A stretch of 39,768 nucleotides of DNA, from the NCBI GenBank assembly GCA_964638715.1, contig CAZWZF010000046.1, positions 1 through 39,768 of the forward strand, given 5' to 3'. Position numbers and translations under genes: made by a program. Below are positions 8,398 to 18,399 of this stretch, in pieces. The first letter of the stretch is position 1. Every line of letters begins with the position of its first letter. Origin of the DNA: JBAXQQ01 sp037131695. Its GTDB lineage: Bacteria > Armatimonadota > Hebobacteria > CAIYQO01. The notes beneath the pieces were generated by a model that made no database searches, was not told the origin of the DNA, and saw only the letters and a list, made by a program, of their open reading frames with translations.

Positions 8398-9402
8398 TTA
8401 TCCCTGCACAATAGCAACTTCATTGCCGGTTGCCATTGCTTCAACAGTAGCGAATACCATGCCAACGCTTTTTATATTGTCGGCAACGCATGTCACCGGC
8501 TGGGTACCGGCATTTATGCTGCGAATGAATTCATCCAATACATAAGCCTGATTAAACATCGGCGGGTCTACCGGGGTTATATCCTCAACATGGTCTATCG
8601 CATAAAGACCTTTCGTCCAAATAATCTGGATTTTATCTTTTTCCATCAACAGGGTTCCATTTTCACATTCAATCTGCCAGTTGCCATTCCAGCCGCAGTA
8701 GTCGCCTTTGGCACACCATGATGCGTTGTAAAGCAGGTTTACATCATCAGACATTTTAAAATGAGCAGTGCTGCTGCAATCGCCTTTATAGTTCGACCAG
8801 CTTGGGTTCCATGAAGAAGCCTTGACTGATAACGCATCCAGACCGGTGATGAAACGAATCAAGTCAAAATGATGGATGGACATATCAATAATTACCGGGT
8901 AATCCATTTCGTGACGGAAACCACCGCCGAAGTCGACACCTTTATAAAAGTCCATCTTTACCTGACCGATTTTGCCTAACTTACCGCTTCTGATAATTTC
9001 TGCCATGGTCCAGGTAACGGGATTGTAACGATAATTCTGGCTTACCATGTAGGTTTTGCCGGTTTCTTTTGCTGCTGCCAGCATGGCAAAACAATTTTCC
9101 AGGTTATCAGCCATTGGTTTTTCGCTGATGGCGTGCAAACCGGCTTTTAACGCAGTCACCACGTCATGTCGATGAAATGCGGGCGGGGTGCTGCTGACGA
9201 CAACATCAGCCGGTACTTTTTCCAATGCTTCTTCCAAAGTATCAAAACAGATATCGGTAGAATAGCCATATTTTTCGCATACGCCCAGCATGGTTTCCTT
9301 ACTGATATCAACGATGCCTACTACTTCCGCATCACTGTTATTTGCCAATGTTTCAGCCCATACCCGGCCAAAACCACCTACGCCGACTTGTATAAAACGC
9401 AT
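8398..9402 (-). CDS. Gfo/Idh/MocA family NAD(P)-dependent oxidoreductase
   Basis: The protein has 334 residues. The Rossmann motif GVGGFG is at residues 7-12, STPPAFH follows, and the family's EKP motif (ISEKPMADN) comes near residue 100. The C-terminal half has MSIHHFDLIRFITG, the usual substrate-binding His region. The family oxidises or reduces sugars, inositols and related compounds; the substrate cannot be read from sequence. There is no signal peptide. GGAGG lies 9 nt upstream of ATG. It is the first gene of a two-gene operon with dtd, but no sugar transporter or isomerase accompanies it, so the pairing with dtd looks incidental. Confidence 0.93.
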   Translation of the reverse strand: MRFIQVGVGGFGRVWAETLANNSDAEVVGIVDISKETMLGVCEKYGYSTDICFDTLEEALEKVPADVVVSSTPPAFHRHDVVTALKAGLHAISEKPMADNLENCFAMLAAAKETGKTYMVSQNYRYNPVTWTMAEIIRSGKLGKIGQVKMDFYKGVDFGGGFRHEMDYPVIIDMSIHHFDLIRFITGLDALSVKASSWNPSWSNYKGDCSSTAHFKMSDDVNLLYNASWCAKGDYCGWNGNWQIECENGTLLMEKDKIQIIWTKGLYAIDHVEDITPVDPPMFNQAYVLDEFIRSINAGTQPVTCVADNIKSVGMVFATVEAMATGNEVAIVQG

Positions 9403-9465
9403 TAATCCAACCTCCGAATTTATACGACTTGATTTTTAAACCTTCTATTCTTTCGTCAGTAAAAT

Positions 9466-9927
9466 TTAATAACCTGCCTGTTTGCCGGATATTTCTGATA
9501 TTTTAATTTTTATTATCACCATACGTGCCAAAACTTGCGGGTGATACTCAAATGGCCCTTTTTCAAATTTATGCATCAAATGGTCCAATGCCTGTTTTTT
9601 CTCTTCTTCATCATGAATAAACGATGCAGTGCCGCCGCCCATGACAGACTGGTATTTTGCCGACCAGTTGCACGCAGCATTTTCACCTGGTACTACCACG
9701 TCGTAAGCTACCGCGGTGAATGAAATGTAGGCGCATTGGTGTATTGCTTCTATTTTTTTGCCCGCCTGGGCAGAATGAAGATAAATATGTTCGCCATCAT
9801 ATCCGAAGTTCATTGGTACAACATACGGTTTGCCTTCATGAGAAAGTCCAATATAAATAACTGTCGCTTTATGCAAAAACTCATCGATTACTGCACGGTC
9901 GGTAATTTCACGGTCTGTTCTTCTCAT
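9466..9927 (-). CDS. Pyridoxamine 5'-phosphate oxidase-like flavoprotein, NimA family
   Basis: This 153-residue split-barrel FMN-binding protein starts MRRTDREITD, has PYVVPMNFGYDGEHIYLHSA for the first strands and the flavin site, GKKIEAI next, and YQSVMGGG in the second half, which together form the NimA/5-nitroimidazole reductase-like pattern. Members are flavin reductases of uncertain substrate; nitroimidazole resistance is known for only some and should not be assumed. The start has GAGGAGA 5-10 nt upstream. It stands alone between the Gfo/Idh gene and the glycosyltransferase gene. Confidence 0.88.
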   Translation of the reverse strand: MRRTDREITDRAVIDEFLHKATVIYIGLSHEGKPYVVPMNFGYDGEHIYLHSAQAGKKIEAIHQCAYISFTAVAYDVVVPGENAACNWSAKYQSVMGGGTASFIHDEEEKKQALDHLMHKFEKGPFEYHPQVLARMVIIKIKISEISGKQAGY

Positions 9928-10026
9928 GTTGGTCTCCTCAAGTCACCGATTTGCTCTTTAACGGAATGCCGGGGACGGCAAACCCAACGAACTATATATT
10001 TAGTTTTTCCACAAATACATATATAA

Positions 10027-12084
10027 CTATAAAATTTCGTTAATCTTATCAGTAATCTCACCGGCGGTAATCATGCGCAGGCAATGTTTTTCTTCACACA
10101 CCAGAAAATCGCATGGATTGCAGGGAGGTTCTTTGCAAATTATATGCAGCGATGTCATCCCCGGCAGATGGCATTCGTGCGGACTGGTGGGGCCGTAGAT
10201 GCCGATAGCGGGTACATTCATCAAGGTGGCAATGTGCAATTCGCCGCTGTCCGGCGCGATTACCAGTCGGCAAACATCCAATAAGGCCGATAATACCAGG
10301 GTATCAAATATCGGGGGAATAATTGCAACGCCTTCCGGCACATTTATGTTTCCAGGGTTAAGGATGACTATCTTTTCCTTGCGTGTGCTGATAAGAGTGA
10401 GCAGAAGTTGCTCCCACTGTTTATCATCCAGCGTCCATTCAGCATCGTGTGATTGCGGCGAGATTAATATAATTTGCTGCAGCGGTTCAATGCCAGCATC
10501 AGTTAACAGTTTGCGTACCGCATCGCGTGATTCAGACGGAATCGCCGGCGGCAGCACATGACCCGGCTGCGATACCCCCAGGGTATGCGCCAGGGTCAGC
10601 GCATTTGCAGGAGTTATCGCCTCGGGTGCAGGCAGGTGGTCGGTTAACAGCAGGTTGCTCCAGCCATCGCCAAAGCCGATGCGCTGATGCGCGAAAGATA
10701 ATACTGCCAATAACGCCGATGAAAAATTATGCGGATAAATAAGCGCTACCGGGTGTTTTGGCTTGCGCAATATCTCCAGCACCTGCTGCCATTCGTTTAA
10801 TTCGTGGGGTTTTTCGATAACTTTATCAACGATACCCATTCTTTCCATAAATGGCCGGTGAGCAGGATGCGATATTAATGTCATGGCTGCCAGCGGGTAT
10901 TGCGCCTTGATGCCAGTGATAGCCGGCAATATGAATATCATGTCGCGCAGATGATCCGGCGCGATAACCATTATCTTTTCTGGCGCGGCGGTCATCACTC
11001 CGCTGGGAGTGGCGCGGTGATAATACGGCATTACCTGCGACGCGCGGTTATTGCGTTCGGATGACGATAATAGCAGCGCCTGGCCTTCGGCGGCAAAGCG
11101 GTTGCGGTGTTCGGGATAATTCAATAAACCGGCAATTTCGCTGGCTAATTTTCGCGGCGACTGCAATTCAAATCTGCCATGACGTCCAAAACAGCTTTCA
11201 TCCGCTAATTTGGCGTTAGCGGCACCATAAACACCGATAAACCCGCCGGCACCGGCGCAAATTGTCGCACAGCCAGCACCAATAGCTTCTGCCGCAAACC
11301 GCCCGCTGCCAATCGCCACATTGGTAATCGCCAATAAATCTGCCAAGTCGTCGCGGTGTCCCGGCATTATTACCGCGCGGTAACCGAGAGCGTTGTTTAT
11401 ATCTATCGCGCGTTCTTCCAACTCTTTCAGCGAATCTCCATCACCGGCAATTATCAACTGCACACCGGGGATAGCCGCCGCGATAGCAGGCATAGCATCA
11501 AGCAGTGCAAGGGCAGTGACCGGCATATTCGTAAGGCTGTCAGCGTGCAATATCAATGGCGCGTCAATCGCCAACCCCAGTTCCTGGGCGGCAATTCTGC
11601 CTTTTGCCTGATTAATGGTATTCACCGGCGGCAGCAGATATCCGGTAACTACAACCGGCAAGCCGGGCAGTTTTTTCATCACTGCTTCGCGCATGAACTC
11701 GCAGGTTATGAATACTGCGGATGCCGTACGAAACGCATTTGGCTGGACACGGGTTACGTCGTTGTGGCTGATAGTCGCCATACCACCGGCACCAGCCAGC
11801 AGCGTTAATGGCATTACCAGGTTTGCCGCGTCTGCGCCAAAGGTGTGGATAACGTGCGCCTCTGCTCCGCGGATGGCGTCGGTCATTTTCTTTTCATCCT
11901 GGGGCAGGTTAAACTCGGATAAGCTGATATGTGCGCGGCGAAGCGGATAGCGCCAACCGGCTGGATTGCCGTAAACGTGAACATCTGCGCCTAATGTTGC
12001 CAAACCAAGGGCAAGATGCGCCGCGTCGGCGCAAAGACCCGGTTCGTTATAATATGGAAAACAGATAATTACACGTAAAGCCAT
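10027..12084 (-). CDS. Fused glycosyltransferase: GT4-like plus GT9 heptosyltransferase-like
   Basis: This 685-residue protein carries two glycosyltransferase units. Residues 1-345 look like a GT4 family enzyme (N-terminal FPYYNEPG, IIAGDGDSLKELEERA, then AEAIGAGCATI as the nucleotide-sugar site). Residues 365-685 look like GT9 (ADP-heptose:LPS heptosyltransferase type): IMVIAPDHLRDMIFILPAI at the start, then APDSGELHIATLMNVPAIG and YGPTSP, and a final CNPC...C...C cluster typical of GT9. It has no signal peptide and is expected at the inner face of the membrane, building a cell-envelope glycan. AAGGG lies about 8 nt upstream of ATG. No other envelope glycan genes flank it, so the acceptor is unknown. 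The downstream order GT4 then GT9 in one chain is uncommon. Confidence 0.9.
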   Translation of the reverse strand: MALRVIICFPYYNEPGLCADAAHLALGLATLGADVHVYGNPAGWRYPLRRAHISLSEFNLPQDEKKMTDAIRGAEAHVIHTFGADAANLVMPLTLLAGAGGMATISHNDVTRVQPNAFRTASAVFITCEFMREAVMKKLPGLPVVVTGYLLPPVNTINQAKGRIAAQELGLAIDAPLILHADSLTNMPVTALALLDAMPAIAAAIPGVQLIIAGDGDSLKELEERAIDINNALGYRAVIMPGHRDDLADLLAITNVAIGSGRFAAEAIGAGCATICAGAGGFIGVYGAANAKLADESCFGRHGRFELQSPRKLASEIAGLLNYPEHRNRFAAEGQALLLSSSERNNRASQVMPYYHRATPSGVMTAAPEKIMVIAPDHLRDMIFILPAITGIKAQYPLAAMTLISHPAHRPFMERMGIVDKVIEKPHELNEWQQVLEILRKPKHPVALIYPHNFSSALLAVLSFAHQRIGFGDGWSNLLLTDHLPAPEAITPANALTLAHTLGVSQPGHVLPPAIPSESRDAVRKLLTDAGIEPLQQIILISPQSHDAEWTLDDKQWEQLLLTLISTRKEKIVILNPGNINVPEGVAIIPPIFDTLVLSALLDVCRLVIAPDSGELHIATLMNVPAIGIYGPTSPHECHLPGMTSLHIICKEPPCNPCDFLVCEEKHCLRMITAGEITDKINEIL

Positions 12085-12098
12085 GTGGAAACCCTTAG

Positions 12099-12136
12099 AA
12101 AATAAACCCCCGGCAACAGGTAATTGCAGCCAGGGG
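12099..12136 (-). terminator. Rho-independent terminator of the LysM repeat protein gene
   Basis: On the minus strand CCCCTGGC pairs with GCCGGGGG (8 bp, one G-U), then TTTATTTT. It lies 22 bp after the repeat-protein stop and just before the glycosyltransferase gene, so it should insulate the two genes. Confidence 0.7.
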
Positions 12137-12158
12137 CGGATAGATGATTTTTAATTAA

Positions 12159-15100
12159 TTACTTTTTGCTGACAAAACAATAGGTGTTTGATAATGGTTC
12201 GTATTTGTATTCCAGGTTCATCGCTTCTGCTAAATAACTGACTTCTACCATGGTGCGTGATTTTTCAATCATAGGAGCATTTTTCATGGTAACTTTCTGA
12301 TTGTTAACGGTAGCAGTTTTGTCGCCGATTTTCATTTTAATGAATGCTTTGTTAGCGGCCAGCCAGGCATTGACTTCTTTTTTGTCGGCAATCCAAACTA
12401 CGGTGCCATCTTTCGCCTGTACAACAGCGCGGAACGGAACCATGGCGGATCCATTTACCAGCATCGGCATGGGATAACCTTTAATCTGACTGTTATCAAC
12501 ATATAATGTTGCAGGCTGCTGTTTAATTTTAATGCTGGTGCCTTCACTTAATGCTGCCTTTTGTGACAAGCCTGGATTAATTTTCAACAGTTCAGCTTCG
12601 CTGACATTGTTAGCTTTTGCGATTTTCTGCAGGGTCTCACCCTTGGTTGTAACATAATTTGCAACCACATCAATAGTAGTAACTTGTTGTGAAGGATTAA
12701 CTACCGGAACCACAATGTTATTGCGATTTGTTGTTACTGTTGTTGTTATGCGGGTCTGGTTGCCGGTTTTATTAATTCCCGGCTGTGAAGTTGTATTGTT
12801 TCTGTTGCCTGCTGATGTGGTAGTTGTATTTTTAATATCAACCGGTGTAGTAACATTGGTATTGGTTGCAACTGGTTTTGCAACATTGCCGGTTGTTGAT
12901 GGTTTAACGGTTGTACTGGTGCTTACGATTGCAGTCGCCGGTCCCTGTACCTGCGGTGTTGCCTGTTGGTGTATGGTGCTGCCGGCAATCTTGACATCCG
13001 GGGTAGTGGTAACAGTATTGCGACTGGTGGTTGATGGTGTCTGCGACAGGTCGCTGACATTACCGCGGGTTGATACGTTAGTTGAACTCGCGCTTCCTTT
13101 GGTTACATCGCCGCCCATGGTTGGATTAACGGTTGTACTGTTATTGGTAATGATAGCAGGCGACTGAGTGCCGATTGTTGGCTGTCCCTTGGTGCCGGTT
13201 GCTATCTTAACATCCGGGGTAGTGGTAACAGTATTGCGACTGGTGGTTGATGGTGTCTGCGACAGGTCGCTGACATTACCGCGGGTTGATACGTTAGTTG
13301 AACTCGCGCTTCCTTTGGTTACATCGCCGCCCATGGTTGGTTTAACGGTTGTACTGGTGCTTACGATTGCAGTCGCCGGTCCCTGTACCTGCGGTGTTGC
13401 CTGTTGGTGTATGGTGCTGCCGGCAATCTTGACATCCGGGGTAGTGGTAACAGTATTGCGACTGGTGGTTGATGGTGTCTGCGACANNNNNNNNNNNNNN
13501 NNNNNNNNNNNNNNNNNNNNNNNNNNNNNNNNNNNNNNNNNNNNNNNNNNNNNNNNNNNNNNNNNNNNNNNNNNNNNNNNNNNNNNTTGTACTGTTATTG
13601 GTAATGATAGCAGGCGACTGAGTGCCGATTGTTGGCTGTCCATGCGGTTTAACACCGGATGCTATTTTTACTTCCGGGGTGGTTGAATCAACAATGCGGC
13701 CAGTTGTTGCGATAGTTGTCGGGTTGGCAGGGTCGCTGCGGGTTGTAATTTTCGTACCAGCCACAGTCTGTTGATTAACAGTCGGGTTCGCCGGTGAAAC
13801 TGTGCTTGACTTAGCAATCACAGTGTTAACGGTGCTGGTGGTATTTGTTGCCTGTGGGCTGATTTTACTGGATGAACCTTTTACGGTAGGCACTGCTGCT
13901 GCAACTGACCGGGGAGCACCATTCTTTTCGCCAACGGTAACATTTGAACGGGTCGGGGCAATCTGGCCATTGGAAAGGGTAACTGGTTTGATATTGTCAT
14001 TGCCCGTTGTCGGTGCAACGCCGGTGCTGTTGGCTACGTCTGTTGCGCCGCTTGTTGCCGGTGCGGTAATTTGCGGGGTTACCCGGGTCGGGTTATTAGC
14101 GGTAATGCCGGGGGTTGCCGTCTGGACATTTTTCCCGGTTACGCTGTTATCTAATGCCGGTGCGTTTGCACCCGGACGGGTCAGTGATGTTGATGACGTA
14201 TTGGCAATTTTATTAGCATCTCCGCCGGTTGCCGGTGTATTGCCGGTGGTGGATGCGACGTTTGCTGTGCCAGTATTTGCCGGAGCGGTAATTTGCGGGG
14301 TTACCCGGGTTGGGTTGTTAGCAGTAATACCAGGGTTTACTGTCTGAACATTCTTGCCATTAATGTTATTCTCAACCAGCGGGGCATTTGCGTTTGGCCG
14401 GGTAAGGGTAGTTGTTGCTGTATTGTTAATCTTGGTGGTATCTGCGCCGGTTGATGGGGTATTTGCTATTGTAGTAGCAGATGCTATTACAGCAGCATCA
14501 ATTTTCGGGATTTCAATTCCGGTAGAAACTTTGCCGGGCAGTTTTGCAATCATCATTGGGTTAGATAAATCTGCTACGCGCTGGTCGGTAGCGTTCGGGG
14601 TATCTAATGTTGAAGGATTGCCGGTGAACTTGCCTTTGCCTAAAACTACATCCTGCTGCGGGATATTTGTTTTTCCCACGCCGGGCAGTTGGCTTACAGT
14701 CTGGGCGGTATTAACAACTGTATTTTTAATGGTTGTTGTTGTCGCGGTTTTGCTGCCGATGGTTTCAGTTGGAACCAGCGGATTTTCGGAAACGCCAGTA
14801 CGCGGCAATGCCTCGCCTGTCGGTGCCGGCAATGATACATACATCGGAGTGTATGAATAACCTTTAATAGACATCGGGTTAACCATGCCGGATATTGCGC
14901 TTAATGCCGGCGGCATAGTGAGAGCTAATACCGGACTGCCGGCGATGGTTTCGTTAATATTTTCCGGGGCAATACGCATCGGTACAGTGCCAAACTGGTT
15001 AACTGCGCTGTTTGCCATTACCATCAATCTGCTGTCGACATTTGTCATCATTTGCGGCAAACCAGTGGGAATACCGTCTGCCCAACCCTGATTCAATAAA

Positions 15101-15888
15101 TCTGCAGGAGAAAAACGATTATAAACATTGCCAAATGTCGGGAATACGGCAGAACCGCTGGCAATAGGATTGTATGCTTCAATTATTGGGAGATTAGTTC
15201 TCTGGAAAGGCTCGAATCTTACACGTACCGGCTTGCTGGTAGCAGGATTCTCGAAAAGGTCGATTGCTTTTGCGGTGATAATATATGCGCCGGCTTTAAA
15301 GTTTTCTCTCACTGGATTCCACGGTGCGATATATGGTGCGACATTCATCATGGCGCGAACGTCATCATTAATATATACCAGTACCCATTTGATACCGCTG
15401 TCGTCGCTGGCTTCTACAGTAATCTGTACATCTTCGTCTTTCTGGATTACTGAATTATCTATCGGATTGGTGATTTTTACTGTCGGGGGATTTTTCTCTG
15501 CTGTTATGCTGTTTTGCAGGGTGATGCCCACGGTGCGCTGTGCAACCTTGCCCAATACGTCAAACAATTTAACGGTAAAGAAATGTTTGCCGGGGGTCAG
15601 GCGCAGAGTCTGGTAATTTGCCGGTACCGAGAAATGCCCGTTAGGCATCGGGGTGCGCAAATTGCCTTTGATAAGCAATTTGCTGTCAATATACGCTTCG
15701 AATGAAGTTACATCAATAGGGCTGCGGAATGAGATTTCAATCATCATTGGTGCCTTACTGATAACCGAATTTACCTTTGGCTCAATAACATCAAATGACA
15801 GGCCGTCAGCCTGGGCAAAAGATGCTAAAACACTGCATACAAGAGATGCAGCTATAATACATAAGCGCACGATACCGTTAATTTTCAT
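12159..15888 (-). CDS. Secreted repeat-rich protein with Ig-like, LysM and Cu-amine-oxidase N domains
   Basis: A single long gene interrupted by the 100-N gap. The start at 15888 follows GGAGGGG and gives a signal peptide (basic MKINGIVR, hydrophobic core, cleavage near SFAQA). An Ig-like region with VKITNPIDNSVIQKDED follows, then Thr/Asn/Ser-rich low-complexity repeats: about 2.5 copies of a TRVTPQITAP unit, then 216- and 222-bp repeats built on SQTPSTTSRNTVTTTPDV. The C-terminal 170 residues are a LysM (TKGETLQKIAKANNVSEAEL) and a copper-amine-oxidase-like N domain (MVPFRAVVQAKDGTVVWIAD, a stalk domain without oxidase). If the gap is 84 bp, as the repeats predict, the frame is continuous and the protein has about 1,237 residues. 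A cell-wall or matrix role is likely; the function is unknown. It has its own terminator. Confidence 0.85.
12980..13670. repeat. 216/222-bp tandem coding repeats in the secreted protein
   Basis: The shared word GATGGTGTCTGCGACA starts at 13033, 13249 and 13471, giving spacings of 216 and 222 bp (72 and 74 codons). Type A units carry GTKGQPTIGTQSPAI and type B units carry STIHQQATPQVQGPA, alternating. The N gap begins exactly at the end of the last full unit word, which fits assembly collapse within the repeat. Confidence 0.8.
13487..13586. other. Assembly gap (100 Ns)
   Basis: One hundred N characters, a standard placeholder for an unknown-length join. The left and right edges match the next repeat unit with 84 bp between them; at 100 bp the reading frame breaks, at 84 bp (or 84 plus a multiple of 3) it is kept. 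Confidence 0.97.
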
Positions 15889-16048
15889 AACCCCTCCAGC
15901 GAGAACGAAAGGATAAAACTTGTTATTGCAGGCATAATTCTGCATTGTTTCCATATAGTATCATTGGCCAGCCGGAAAAGTCAAATTTATTGTACTGGAG
16001 TTATAAGCAATATATGCAAATTTTAAAAGAAGTCCAATTTATAATTAT

Positions 16049-16180
16049 CAGTCACAGTTTGGAACTGGGCGGGAGCCCGGCGAACTCCGGTAATAAGAGG
16101 AATAATAGGTGGTTTTTTATCACATGAGATAGATTACTGCCAACTCAGCCGGGCTCCCGCCCTGTTCCAAACTGTGACTG
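16049..16180. repeat. Fold-back element family C, copy 1
   Basis: A 132-bp element with 33-nt terminal arms that differ at one base: left arm starts CAGTCACAGTTTGGAACTGG (16049-16081), right arm 16148-16180. The arms include the GGGCGGGAGCCCGGC word. The second copy at 29728-29911 has the same arm plan (AGTCAC...TTTGGAA...GAGCCCGGC). No ORF fits inside. It lies in the 422-bp region between the repeat protein gene and the helicase, where I see no gene. Confidence 0.75.
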
Positions 16181-16279
16181 CATTTTCATTGATTTTCTAA
16201 AATTTAAAATAGGAATTGAAAACTATATTAGTAATCAATTCCCCTAATTTTACAGTGTTATTTTCCTGAGTTTCAAAAA

Positions 16280-16310
16280 TTCTCAATTCTCAATTCTCAA
16301 TTCTCAATTC
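16280..16310. repeat. Heptanucleotide repeat at the helicase stop
   Basis: On the plus strand four units of TTCTCAA (minus-strand GAATTGA) end directly against the TAG stop codon of the helicase gene (16311-16313). Confidence 0.85.
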
Positions 16311-18014
16311 CTACCGTCCGCCTCGTCTACCCGCCGGTCTTGGCCCGCCAGGTATGCTGCCTTTTGGGCGTTTTGATGCCGGGCGGCCGTATGGTGAGCC
16401 GGCTGGCTTTTCTGGTGCGCCGCTTTCTGCACGACGGCGTGACTGCGGTCTGCCGCTGGGGGCAGCGGCGCGGACCGGTCGTTCATTTCGGGTCGGTTCG
16501 CCGCTTCTTTCTTGTCTATCTCCACGTGATGATTCGCCGCTTCTTTCCTGGCGGTCATTTCTTCTCGGGTCTGCGTTTCTGGCCGGACGTTCAGTTCTTG
16601 CCGGTGCGGCAGTGATATCTTCTGCGCTTACCGGTTGTGTTCGCGGTGCTTTGCCGTAACGTTGTCCGCGCGGTTCATTATTAGTTGGTGCTGGCTGGCG
16701 TTCGGTTCGCGGCATTCTTCTTTCCGTCGGCTGGTTATTTTCTACCGGTTTTGCCTGAACAGCGGGTGCTGGCCGCAGCGCGCGGTTTTGCGCCGGCTGG
16801 TTATTTGATGTCGGGCGCGCTGACCGGTTGCTTGGCTGCTGGTTTCGGTATATCGTCGCGGGAATTATTTCATTTTTTGTCGGTTCGCGTTTATAGTCGA
16901 ATGATTCAACCATCTGAATGGGAATGGTGCTTCTTAAGGCGCGCTCAATATCGCGAACGGTCATTCTGTCTTCATGGGTAACAAAAGTGATGGCTTCTCC
17001 GCTTTTTTCCATACGGCCAGTGCGGCCAATACGATGGATATAAGCGTCGGCGCAGTCAGGAATGTCATAATTTACCACGTGAGAAATTGTGCGCACGTCA
17101 ATGCCGCGAGCGGCGATGTCGGTAGCTACCAATAAGCGAACTTTTCCCGAGCGGAACATATCCAGCGTCTGCTGGCGCTGATTCTGTGATTTATTGGAAT
17201 GCAGCACACCGGCTTCGTAACCGGCTTCAGTCAACTGGTCGCAAACCTTGTTGGCGCGATGTTTGGTGCGAGTGAATACAAGAACGGATTCGGTATCCAT
17301 TTTCCCCAGCATTTCAATCAACAGCGGGGTTTTTAAATGCTGCGGCACCGGATACAATTTATGTTCAATGGTTTCTGCTGGTGCGGAAATTCCGATATCT
17401 ATGCGTTGTGGTTCGCGGAGTGATTTCTTAACGAATGACTGCAGTTCCGGCGCGAAGGTGGCGGAAAACAGCATTGTCTGTCGGTCGGTTGGTATCAATC
17501 CAACGATTTTATTAATCGGTGGCAGGAAACCCATATCCAGCATGCGGTCGGCTTCGTCCAGCACCAGTATTTCAATCTTGCTGAGATCGGCGTTGGCGCG
17601 TGCCACATGGTCGAGTAAACGGCCGGGGCAGGCGACGATAATTTCAATGCCGCTGCGCAGATGCCGCTGTTGCGGAACCATGCCGACGCCGCCGTAAACG
17701 GTGGCTGAGCGGATATTGGTGTGTTGAGCTAAAATTTGAATAGTAGAATGAATCTGCTCGCATAATTCACGGGTGGGGGCAAGTATTAATACTCGCGGTG
17801 TTCTGCCGTTCTTCGGCTTGTCGAGTAAATGCTGCAGGATGGGCAATACGAAAGCGGCGGTTTTGCCGGTTCCGGTTTGTGCGGTTGCGACCAGGTCGTT
17901 TCCGTCTAATAATACCGGCAATGCGGCATTTTGAATGGGGGTCGGAGTGTCGAACTCACAGGTAACCAACGCGCGGCTTAACCGCTCGTGTAACGAGAAA
18001 TTGTTGAAATTCAT
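16311..18014 (-). CDS. DEAD-box RNA helicase, RhlE-like, with basic disordered tail
   Basis: The protein has 567 residues. The two RecA-like domains carry the Q motif (FDTPTPIQ), AQTGTGKT (45-52), PTRELCEQ, DEAD (153-156), SAT (184-186), ARGIDV and HRIGRTGR, all intact. Residues from about 390 to 567 are a disordered tail rich in Arg, Pro, Gly, Ser and Asn with repeated DRQERSGE and GRP words and an end RRGGR, the RGG-type RNA-binding tail seen in RhlE/CsdA relatives. The role is RNA remodelling, such as ribosome assembly or cold adaptation. AAGGA lies 5 nt upstream of ATG. The stop codon abuts a heptamer repeat. It is a single gene; the exact subfamily is not certain. Confidence 0.92.
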   Translation of the reverse strand: MNFNNFSLHERLSRALVTCEFDTPTPIQNAALPVLLDGNDLVATAQTGTGKTAAFVLPILQHLLDKPKNGRTPRVLILAPTRELCEQIHSTIQILAQHTNIRSATVYGGVGMVPQQRHLRSGIEIIVACPGRLLDHVARANADLSKIEILVLDEADRMLDMGFLPPINKIVGLIPTDRQTMLFSATFAPELQSFVKKSLREPQRIDIGISAPAETIEHKLYPVPQHLKTPLLIEMLGKMDTESVLVFTRTKHRANKVCDQLTEAGYEAGVLHSNKSQNQRQQTLDMFRSGKVRLLVATDIAARGIDVRTISHVVNYDIPDCADAYIHRIGRTGRMEKSGEAITFVTHEDRMTVRDIERALRSTIPIQMVESFDYKREPTKNEIIPATIYRNQQPSNRSARPTSNNQPAQNRALRPAPAVQAKPVENNQPTERRMPRTERQPAPTNNEPRGQRYGKAPRTQPVSAEDITAAPARTERPARNADPRRNDRQERSGESSRGDRQERSGEPTRNERPVRAAAPSGRPQSRRRAESGAPEKPAGSPYGRPASKRPKGSIPGGPRPAGRRGGR

Positions 18015-18399
18015 GTGTTCCTTTATAACATCAGATTGCCGTCATGTAAAGTCAATGATTTGTGCAAGCGGAAGCTATAAAAGGCAACGGCGAGAGCAAC
18101 CCGAAATTAAATATAAAGGGCCAAACCAGGTGAGATCATGTCGGTCTACAACAGGGAGTAATTACTTCCCTGCGTAAAGTATACTGAATTTAATTAGAAA
18201 TAGCAATAAAGGTAAATTTTGCCTGTATGAGGATAGCCGGGCTTCCGCCATGTTCTCTATAGAAGTGGCGTCAATAGGAGAACCAGGCAAAAACCCATCT
18301 TTTTCCACTTTTTTTGTCTACCCGCTAAGAAATTTCCATCCATAGTGAGTGTGGTGTTCCTGCGTCTTGTAAAAAGGAAATGAGATTAAATTTAAGGAT
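18015..18399. other. Region upstream of the helicase, no gene seen
   Basis: This 385-bp stretch has no convincing gene. It contains a small palindrome GGGAGTAATTACTTCCC (18154-18170) upstream of the helicase, possibly in its leader, and, near 18231-18250, a GCCGGGCTTCCGCCATGTTC fragment that looks like half of a family C arm, perhaps a relic. Confidence 0.45.

Noticed and set aside
12715..14860. Long open frames on the plus strand opposite the repeat-rich protein
   Set aside because: They are rich in Val, Leu and Gly simply because they mirror Thr/Asn/Ser codon repeats; they have no ribosome sites and follow the repeat pattern.
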